Source: Candidatus Nanopelagicales bacterium (GTDB taxonomy: Bacteria > Actinomycetota > Actinomycetes > S36-B12 > UBA5976). Taken from it: a stretch of DNA of 33,884 nucleotides. The translations under genes and the position numbers were made by a program. Below the pieces are notes generated by a model that did not search any database, was not told where the DNA came from, and saw only the letters and a program-made list of their open reading frames with translations. Below are positions 27,378 to 33,884 of this stretch, piece by piece (position 1 is the stretch's first letter; every line of letters starts with the position of its first letter). The stretch is taken from positions 1 through 33,884 of the forward strand of contig JAURFT010000011.1 of NCBI GenBank assembly GCA_030834185.1. Reading direction: 5' to 3'.

Positions 27378-27497
27378 GCAGTAATCCAGCCAGCGCGAAC
27401 GCAGCTCCCACGCGCCTTAGAGGGAAGTTGGGATAACTGGTAGAGTCCGCTCGATTTAAGCGTGAAAGCGCAATTTAGGGCCTTTAGCTCAGCTGGC
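27378..27497 (+). repeat. Right copy of the direct repeat (tRNA-Lys upstream region plus tRNA 5' end)
   Basis: Aligns to 582-699. Confidence 0.93.
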
Positions 27498-27550
27498 AGA
27501 GCAACGGACTTTTAATCCGTGGGTCGTCGGTTCGATCCCGACAGGGCCCA
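27478..27550 (+). tRNA. tRNA-Lys (anticodon TTT), 73 nt without encoded CCA
   Basis: GGGCCTT.TA.GCTC.AGCTGGCA.GAGC.A.ACGGA.CTTTTAA.TCCGT.GGGTC.GTCGG.TTCGATC.CCGAC.AGGGCCC.A; all four stems fold. Confidence 0.97.
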
Positions 27551-27572
27551 CTTAATCAAAGACGGTGACTGC

Positions 27573-29165
27573 ATGATTCCAATCACAACTCATCGAGGGG
27601 TGGTTTATGCCCAAAATGGGGCCGCCGCATCCAGCCAGCCGCTCGCTGTTTCAGCAGCGCTAGAAATTCTGCGAGATGGTGGCAGCGCAATCGATGCTGG
27701 TATTGCAGCAAGCGCTGTGCTTACCGTAATTGAGCCAGGTGCATCTAATTTAGGTGGCGATGCATTTTTAATTGTGCATGAAGCTAAAACAAAAATCAAT
27801 ACTGCCCTAAATGGCAGCGGGGAAGCGCCGCATAACGCAGCTGCAGATCAATTCCCAACTGGAATTGATAATCATGGCTATCGCGCTGCAACTGTGCCAG
27901 GTTTGGTTTCAACTTGGTTTGCTGCGCACGAAAAGTATGGCAAACTACCAATGGCCAAATTACTAGCTAGAGCAATTGATTATGCTGAAAACGGAGTTGC
28001 CGTAAATGATCGCTTTGCCAAAGCAGTAGTTGGACATAAAGCACTATTTCCAGCTACAAAAGTATTTCAAGCCATGGGAATTAGCGATGCGTTAGTTGGC
28101 GGCGATGTTGTGGTGCAGCAAGATTTAGCTTGGACGCTAAAGCAGATTGCAGCTGATGGCAGAAGTGCATTTTATGAAGGTGAGATAGCAGCCAAAATAA
28201 TTGCTGGCACTGATGGTTGGTTTAGTAACGAAGATTTGAAAAATCATCGCACCCGAATATTGGATCCACTTTCAGTTAAATACCGCAACCTCATGGTGCA
28301 TGGTCAGCCACCACCAAGTCAGGGGATGATTTTTCTAGAGGGACTTAAACTTGCTGAAGGATTTGATCTAGCAAAGCTAAGCACAGCTGAGCTAACTCAT
28401 ATTTTGGTAGAGGCAAAAAAGATTGGATATGCCGATCGGTATGAAGTATTGGCAGATCCAGAGCTAATTGAGGTGCCAGCTGCAGCTGTATTGGCCGATA
28501 GCCATATTGCTAAGCGCCGATCTGAGATTAATTTAACGCAAGCTAATAACAACTTAACAAAACCGCTGCCTGAAGGCAGCGATACCACTTATTTCTTAGT
28601 AGCAGATAGTGATGGCAATGCTGTTTCTTGGATTCAGAGCGTATTTCATAGTTTTGGCTCATCGTTTGCAGTGCCAGGAACTGGGATGGTGCTAAATAAC
28701 CGATTAACTGGATTCTCACTAGATCCAAGCTCAGTTAATTTTATTGCACCAGGTAAGCGCCCAGCTCATACACTAAATGCCTGGCTAGCAACTAACCTTG
28801 ATGGCAGCCTTAAATATGTTGGCGGCACACCTGGTGGCAATATTCAGGTGCAATCAAATTTGCAGCTAGTTATTAATTTAGTTGATCTAAAAATGAATGT
28901 GCAGCAGGCAGCTGAAGCGCCGCGCTGGCAGCATCTAACCACACCGGGAAATCCTAATATTGAAGAAGATTATTTTGGGGTGCTAGAAATTGAGAGTAGA
29001 TTTGATGAAAAAACGCTGGCCGAATTAAAAGCGCTTGGCCATGATGTAAAACTTATTGCTGCTTATGGTCATGGCTCAGCTGTGCAATTACTTGAAGTGC
29101 TCTCAAGTGGCAGTTATGCCGTTGGATCAGATCCAAGAGTTGATGGCCAAGCTGCGGGTTACTAA
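27573..29165 (+). CDS. ggt: Gamma-glutamyltransferase family protein
   Basis: GVVYAQNGAAASSQPLAVSAALEILRDGGSAIDAGIAASAVLTVIEPGASNLGGDAFLIV, SDTTYFLVADSDGNAVSWIQS. ATG 27573 used because the ORF-track start (27519) lies inside the tRNA. Confidence 0.9.
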   Translation: MIPITTHRGVVYAQNGAAASSQPLAVSAALEILRDGGSAIDAGIAASAVLTVIEPGASNLGGDAFLIVHEAKTKINTALNGSGEAPHNAAADQFPTGIDNHGYRAATVPGLVSTWFAAHEKYGKLPMAKLLARAIDYAENGVAVNDRFAKAVVGHKALFPATKVFQAMGISDALVGGDVVVQQDLAWTLKQIAADGRSAFYEGEIAAKIIAGTDGWFSNEDLKNHRTRILDPLSVKYRNLMVHGQPPPSQGMIFLEGLKLAEGFDLAKLSTAELTHILVEAKKIGYADRYEVLADPELIEVPAAAVLADSHIAKRRSEINLTQANNNLTKPLPEGSDTTYFLVADSDGNAVSWIQSVFHSFGSSFAVPGTGMVLNNRLTGFSLDPSSVNFIAPGKRPAHTLNAWLATNLDGSLKYVGGTPGGNIQVQSNLQLVINLVDLKMNVQQAAEAPRWQHLTTPGNPNIEEDYFGVLEIESRFDEKTLAELKALGHDVKLIAAYGHGSAVQLLEVLSSGSYAVGSDPRVDGQAAGY

Positions 29166-30241
29166 TCAACTAGCTTTAGAGTTTTTCGAATAATCTGACT
29201 TACCGCATCAGTTTCAATTAAAAATCCATCATGCCCAAATGGCGAAGTGATAACTTCAAGTGGCAGCGCAGTTGGAGTTAGGTCAACAATTTCTTGCTGC
29301 AGTCTTGGCGGAAATAATCGATCAGTATCAATTGCCGCTACTACTACGGGCACTTTAACCTGCGTTAGTGCAGCGCTAAGGCCACCTCGATCTCGGCCAA
29401 CATCATGCGAATTCATCGCTGCAGTTAGGTGAATATAAGTATTAGCATCAAATCGCTGCTGCAATTTAGCTGCTTGATGATCTAGATAACTTACAACTGC
29501 AAACCTGCCGCTACCATCATTTTGTGGTTGCGCACCAAAGCGCTGGGCCATCTCGATCTCAGTGCGATAAGTTAAATGGGCAATTCGACGAGCTAGTCCC
29601 ATTCCAACAACTGGACCAGCTGCATTTTCATAATAATCGCCGCCAGCAAAATTTGGATCAGCCTCAATTGCCGCTATCTGAATTGAGTGCGTTGCAATCT
29701 GGTCACCAGCTGCAATAGCTGAAGATCCAATTGAGCAAATCGCCCCAACTCGATCACCATACATAATTCCCCACTCCAGCGCGCGCATCCCGCCCAGTGA
29801 TGGTCCGGTGGTCATTAAATAGTGATCAATTCCAATGGCATCATTGAATAAAAATTCGGCGTTCACCATGTCTCTGATTGTTAACTTAGGAAATCGCGAT
29901 CCCCAACGTTTACCATCAGGCGCAATAGATGAAGGTCCAGTAGAGCCTTGACAGCCGCCGATTACGTTTGGGCAGACAATGAAATATTTATCAGTATCAA
30001 ATGCTTTACCTGGGCCAATTAACCCTGGCCACCAAGCTGGCGCATCGCTCCATCCGGTCATGGCGTGATTTATAAAAACTGCATTTGATTTTTGTTTATT
30101 TAGCTCGCCAAAAGTTTGATAGGCAATTGTGATATCAGGAATCACTTCACCTGATTCCAACTTCAAGTCACCGATTTTTATAAACTTTCGATCTCCCGGA
30201 TCATCTAATTCCAGCCAAGCTCCAGTTACGTTATTATCCAT
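29162..30241 (-). CDS. metX: Homoserine O-acetyltransferase
   Basis: VFINHAMTGWSDAPAWWPGLIGPGKAFDTDKYFIVCPNVIGGCQGSTGPSS, GPSLGGMRALEW. Confidence 0.9.
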   Translation of the reverse strand: MDNNVTGAWLELDDPGDRKFIKIGDLKLESGEVIPDITIAYQTFGELNKQKSNAVFINHAMTGWSDAPAWWPGLIGPGKAFDTDKYFIVCPNVIGGCQGSTGPSSIAPDGKRWGSRFPKLTIRDMVNAEFLFNDAIGIDHYLMTTGPSLGGMRALEWGIMYGDRVGAICSIGSSAIAAGDQIATHSIQIAAIEADPNFAGGDYYENAAGPVVGMGLARRIAHLTYRTEIEMAQRFGAQPQNDGSGRFAVVSYLDHQAAKLQQRFDANTYIHLTAAMNSHDVGRDRGGLSAALTQVKVPVVVAAIDTDRLFPPRLQQEIVDLTPTALPLEVITSPFGHDGFLIETDAVSQIIRKTLKLVD

Positions 30242-30251
30242 ATTAGTTAAA

Positions 30252-31001
30252 TCACAACCTGCCTGCTTCGTGGACGCGTTTAATAAACTCTCTCGTCTCT
30301 GGATGTTTTGGATCTTCTAAAATTGCTGTAGGCGCACCCCATTCTAAAATTCTGCCAGCATGTAAATAGCAAACCTCATTTGCAACCTGCTTTGCAAATC
30401 CCATTTCATGAGTTGCCAACACCATCGTCATGCCTTCACCTTTTAAGTCACGAACTGTGCTTAACACTTCGTTGACTAATACTGGATCAAGGGCGCTGGT
30501 AATTTCATCAAGCAGTAATAAGCGCGGATGCCTTGCAATAGAGCGAATAATTGCCACTCGCTGTTGCTGTCCGCCGCTTAATCGGTCTGGGTATTGATCA
30601 GCTTTCTCTTTTAAACCAAAGCGATCAAGTAGCTCAAATGCCTCATGAATTGCCGCCTCGTTTTTCACCTTCTGCACTTTAGTTGGCGCTAGCGTGATGT
30701 TTTCTAACACTGTCATATGCGGAAATAGATTAAATGATTGAAATACCATGCCAAGTTTTTTGCGAACTTCATCTGGATCAATATCAGCACCAGAAATATC
30801 ATGATCGTCTAATTTAATTACACCATCATCAATTTGATCAAGTAAATTTATGCAGCGCAGCAATGTTGATTTGCCACTGCCAGAAGCCCCAATAAATACT
30901 GTTGCTGTGTGCTCTGGCACCGTGAACGAGATATCTTGTAACACAATTTCGCTACCAAATGTTTTTCGTAGCTTCTCAACTCGCAATACTGGCGTGCTCA
31001 T
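30252..31001 (-). CDS. Polar amino acid-type ABC transporter ATP-binding protein
   Basis: MSTPVLRVEKLRKTFGS, FIGASGSGKSTLLRCINLL, YPDRLSGGQQQRVAIIRSIARHPRLLLLDEITSALDP; ATG 31001 preferred over 31094. Confidence 0.9.
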   Translation of the reverse strand: MSTPVLRVEKLRKTFGSEIVLQDISFTVPEHTATVFIGASGSGKSTLLRCINLLDQIDDGVIKLDDHDISGADIDPDEVRKKLGMVFQSFNLFPHMTVLENITLAPTKVQKVKNEAAIHEAFELLDRFGLKEKADQYPDRLSGGQQQRVAIIRSIARHPRLLLLDEITSALDPVLVNEVLSTVRDLKGEGMTMVLATHEMGFAKQVANEVCYLHAGRILEWGAPTAILEDPKHPETREFIKRVHEAGRL

Positions 31002-31909
31002 GCTTGGCCCTGGGCATTTTGTCGCTCGAGAGTTCTTCGCAGCATTCGATCTGTGGCACGCGTTAAAGGAATAGTTACTGCCAGAAATACACACGCTGCC
31101 ATTACATATGGGGTGTAATTAAAAGTTTTTGCAGTTTGAATCTGCGCTGCTCGCACTGCATCAGTCACGCCTAAAATTGAGATCAAACCTGTATCTTTAA
31201 TCAGCGCAACTAAATCATTTAGCAGCGGTGGGGTAACGCGCTTAATTGCCTGCGGCAGCACCACAAAGCGTAAAGTTTGAAAATGGCTTAAGCCAAGAGA
31301 TCGCGCAGCTGCGCGCTGGCTTGGATGAATGGTCAGAATGCCACTTCGAATAACCTCAGCAACATAGGCAGAGTAAGTGATAATTACCGCAATTGTTCCA
31401 AGCACTAAAACATTATTTGTAACGCCTTTAAGTTGCAGCGCCGGAACGCCAAATCCAATTAATAAAATTACCAACAGCATTGGAATGCCGCGAAATACAT
31501 CTACATAAATCATGGCTAAGAATCGAAACGGAGTTAGCGCGGGAGTTCGCGAGGTTCGAATTAGCGCAATCATTAAACCAATAATTGCCACGCTGCTACC
31601 AGCAATAACAGTTAGCGTCATATTGGTGGTGAAGCCAAGCAAAATCTTAGGCAGAATCTCAACGCCATAGGCCCATTTAAAAAAGGTATCTCGAAGCGCA
31701 ATCCAGCCAGGTGAGGTAACTAGCACCACAATCAACGAACCAATTACTACTGCGCTAGATCCCGCAGCAATAAGCGCATTTCGTTGATTGCGTTTTCGTC
31801 GAGCGACTCTTCTAGTTAGCTCAATTTCACTAGGTTGCCACGCTCCACCAAAATCATAAGGCGCAGGATCAGAGTTATCCCCAATCCTGCGCCCTTGATT
31901 TTCAATCAT
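30998..31909 (-). CDS. Polar amino acid-type ABC transporter permease
   Basis: YVDVFRGIPMLLVILLIGFGVPAL, YSAYVAEVIRSGILTIHPSQRAAARSLGLSHFQTLRFVVLPQAIKRVTPPLLNDLVALIKDTGLIS. Confidence 0.92.
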   Translation of the reverse strand: MIENQGRRIGDNSDPAPYDFGGAWQPSEIELTRRVARRKRNQRNALIAAGSSAVVIGSLIVVLVTSPGWIALRDTFFKWAYGVEILPKILLGFTTNMTLTVIAGSSVAIIGLMIALIRTSRTPALTPFRFLAMIYVDVFRGIPMLLVILLIGFGVPALQLKGVTNNVLVLGTIAVIITYSAYVAEVIRSGILTIHPSQRAAARSLGLSHFQTLRFVVLPQAIKRVTPPLLNDLVALIKDTGLISILGVTDAVRAAQIQTAKTFNYTPYVMAACVFLAVTIPLTRATDRMLRRTLERQNAQGQA

Positions 31910-32769
31910 TACTGCAGAACTGGTGCACCAGCAGAGTCAGCAAGCCACTGTGAAGTGATGTTTGCAAGTTCACCGCTGCTACGAATGGCATCAACTGCTT
32001 GTGTTACGCAGCTAGTAATTGGGCTGCTCTTAGCTAGCAGCAATCCAAAGCCTTGATCGCTGGCATCGCTACCTTCAATCTGACCTACGATGATGCCATC
32101 TGGAATCTCAACTGCAGCTAGATAAAAAGCAGTTGGTAGATCTACTACTAGTCCATCAATCTGCTGGTTCTTTAGCGCAGTAACGCCTGCGGCATTGTCG
32201 TTATAAACCGCAGGAGAAAGTCCAAATGCTGATTCAATAACCTCAAGTGAAGTTGTACCAACAGCAGCACCTAGTTTTGCTCCAGCATCAGCAACTCCTT
32301 GCAAAGTGGTAACTCCATCTAGCTTGCTACCCTTAAAGGAAATAATTGTCTGATTTGCTTTGTAGTAAGGTGATGAGAAATCAACTACCTCGCGGCGCTG
32401 ATCAGTGATTGAATACTGCTGCAAGTTGATATCAAATGTTTTTGGTCCTGGTGCAATTGCTGCATCAAATGTGGTGCGAACCCAGGTTACGGCAGCTTGG
32501 TCATATCCCAACTGAGCAGCTACGGCATATGCAACTGCAGCTTCAAAGCCCTGACCACTTTCTGGTGCATCATCTATCACCCATGGGTAATACGCAGGCT
32601 CACCAGTTGCAATTGTTAACACTCCTGGCGTTAAAGTCTCCAATGATTCTGGTGCACAAATAACAGCTTCGTCAGTTGTGGATTCAGTTGCTGTTTCTTC
32701 TGCTGCAGAGCAGGCAGTTAGTACTAAGGCAACCAGAAAAAATGGGATTAACTTGAACAATTTTTTCAT
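31909..32769 (-). CDS. Amino acid ABC transporter substrate-binding lipoprotein (SBP family 3)
   Basis: Lipobox LTAC; LTIATGEPAYYPWVIDDAPESGQGFEAAVAYAVAAQLGY, FDINLQQYSITDQRREVVDFSSPYY. Confidence 0.88.
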   Translation of the reverse strand: MKKLFKLIPFFLVALVLTACSAAEETATESTTDEAVICAPESLETLTPGVLTIATGEPAYYPWVIDDAPESGQGFEAAVAYAVAAQLGYDQAAVTWVRTTFDAAIAPGPKTFDINLQQYSITDQRREVVDFSSPYYKANQTIISFKGSKLDGVTTLQGVADAGAKLGAAVGTTSLEVIESAFGLSPAVYNDNAAGVTALKNQQIDGLVVDLPTAFYLAAVEIPDGIIVGQIEGSDASDQGFGLLLAKSSPITSCVTQAVDAIRSSGELANITSQWLADSAGAPVLQ

Positions 32770-32804
32770 CAATAACCTCTCTTAATATCCAATACGCTGG
32801 ACCT

Positions 32805-32930
32805 GAGAGCTTCAGACCCGCGCTTGTCGATGCACTTTGCTATCGACCAGGTCTTCACCCGGAGCACCCCACCGCGGAGGAGGGTTGCCGTCCAGTAAGC
32901 CGGGGCTAAACACTGGAACTCATGACCTAG
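32805..32930 (-). ncRNA. SAM-IV-class S-adenosylmethionine riboswitch
   Basis: Minus strand reads GGTCATGAGTTCCAGTGTTTAGCCCCGGCTTACTGGACGGCAACCCTCCTCCGCGGTGGGGTGCTCCGGGTGAAGACCTGG, recalled as the SAM-IV consensus core; followed by GTCGAT...ATCGAC hairpin; sits 5' of an operon ending in metX. 3' boundary approximate. Confidence 0.82.
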
Positions 32931-32972
32931 CGGAACTATAAAGGATGCAAAATCTAACTGTAAATCGGGTGC

Positions 32973-33668
32973 TTAGTTAATTGGCTGCAGTTCATCGTGG
33001 GCAGCAGGCAGATCGCAGCGGTAGCCAACATTTCGTACCGTGCCAATTAGTGATTCATATTCTGGGCCTAATTTGGCGCGTAACCGTCGCACATGCACAT
33101 CAACAGTTCGAGTGCCACCAAAATAGTCATAACCCCATACTTCCTGCAGCAGTTGTGACCTGGTAAAAACCCGACCAGGGTGCTGTGTTAAAAATCGAAG
33201 CAGCTCAAATTCTTTAAATGTTAAATCTAACGATTCACCGCGCAGCTTGGCAGTGAATCCTTTAGTGTCAATTACTAGTTCTCCAATTTTTTGCTCATTG
33301 ATAGCACCTGCTGCTGGCTCTAAAATTGTGGTAACCAATCTAATTCGCGCATCTAACTCAGCTGGGCCAATTGTGTCTAAGACAAAGTCAGTTATGCCCC
33401 AGTCGTTTTGTAACGCAACAGCACCGGTTTCACTTAAAACTAAAATCACCGGCGCTCCAGCTCCGGTGGCGTTTAGCATTCGACAGAAGCTTCTAACAGC
33501 GGGCAGATCGCGGCGGCCATCAACTAGTAATAAATCTGTGCTGGGTGCTGTTAGCAGCGCAGCTGGGTCCGCGGGCATAACTCGAACTTGATGAGCCAAC
33601 AGGCCCAAGGCAGGCAGCACCTCTGCAGACGCTTGCGGGGCGTCAGTTAGCAGCAAAATGGTCGCCAT
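32973..33668 (-). CDS. glnR: GlnR-like orphan OmpR-family response regulator
   Basis: [63 protein letters not shown], w[57 protein letters not shown] 33668 preferred over 33731. Confidence 0.82.
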   Translation of the reverse strand: MATILLLTDAPQASAEVLPALGLLAHQVRVMPADPAALLTAPSTDLLLVDGRRDLPAVRSFCRMLNATGAGAPVILVLSETGAVALQNDWGITDFVLDTIGPAELDARIRLVTTILEPAAGAINEQKIGELVIDTKGFTAKLRGESLDLTFKEFELLRFLTQHPGRVFTRSQLLQEVWGYDYFGGTRTVDVHVRRLRAKLGPEYESLIGTVRNVGYRCDLPAAHDELQPIN

Positions 33669-33749
33669 TGCCAAAGAATAGATGCTGCAGGTTGCAGATT
33701 TCGCGGCAACGGTGAAACAGTTAGAGTTCACCTATAAGGAGCACCCCTG

Positions 33750-33884
33750 ATGGCTGAGCCGCAACTGATCGCTGGAGTCCCAGCTCCAATGGCCCATTTG
33801 TCCTGGCTGATTGGATCCTGGCTTGGCGTTGGCGTGGGCGGCGAGGCGTCAGGTAAACCATTTCAGTTTGCCCAAGAGATTCAA
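33750..33884 (+). CDS. Nitrobindin/FABP-like (DUF1794) protein, 3' truncated by window
   Basis: MAEPQLIAGVPAPMAHLSWLIGSWLGVGVGGEASGKPFQFAQEIQ; SD AAGGAG; adjacent to glnR as in many actinobacteria. Confidence 0.65.
   Translation, partial: MAEPQLIAGVPAPMAHLSWLIGSWLGVGVGGEASGKPFQFAQEIQ

Noticed and set aside
27519-27572. ORF-track start of the gamma-glutamyltransferase at 27519
   Set aside because: This segment is inside the tRNA-Lys gene; ATG 27573 begins the conserved family sequence.
32805-32930. Glycine or SAM-I riboswitch for the leader upstream of the amino acid transporter
   Set aside because: The core GGTCATGAG...AGCCCCGGCTTACTGGACGGCAACCCTCC...GGTGGGGTGCTCCGGGTGAAGACC fits the SAM-IV class better, and metX is in the operon.
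1-33884. CRISPR arrays or defence systems
   Set aside because: No regularly spaced short repeats and no Cas, restriction-modification or toxin-antitoxin-like ORFs were seen.

Overview
The window looks like a low-GC, streamlined actinobacterial chromosome segment; this taxonomic placement is inferred from gene content (GlnR-like regulator next to a nitrobindin/FABP-like ORF, an apparent SAM-IV riboswitch, very tight gene packing). About 26.7 kb (~700-27377) of sugar-acid / 2-hydroxy-acid catabolism genes lies between two diverged direct repeats of ~120 bp. Each repeat holds the upstream region plus the 5' end of a tRNA-Lys(TTT): a truncated copy at 582-699 and an intact copy at 27378-27497 leading into the tRNA at 27478-27550. 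No integrase is visible. Island content: five classical SDRs (one lacking the YxxxK lysine), an extended SDR, two D-2-hydroxyacid dehydrogenases, E1 alpha/beta with a stand-alone lipoyl domain but no E2/E3, an FMN alpha-hydroxyacid dehydrogenase, a KDPG-type aldolase, an Ldh2-family dehydrogenase, an FGGY kinase, a Dpp-type ABC transporter, an ADC-family protein, a FAH-family hydrolase, a DapA-family aldolase, a LacI regulator with shared candidate operators, and an LhgO-like oxidase. Right of the tRNA: gamma-glutamyltransferase, then (minus strand) SAM-IV riboswitch - PAAT ABC transporter - metX, then glnR and a partial nitrobindin-like gene. All five convergent gene pairs overlap by exactly 4 nt at their stop codons. 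Nothing was searched or computed by software; all family calls are from reading motifs.
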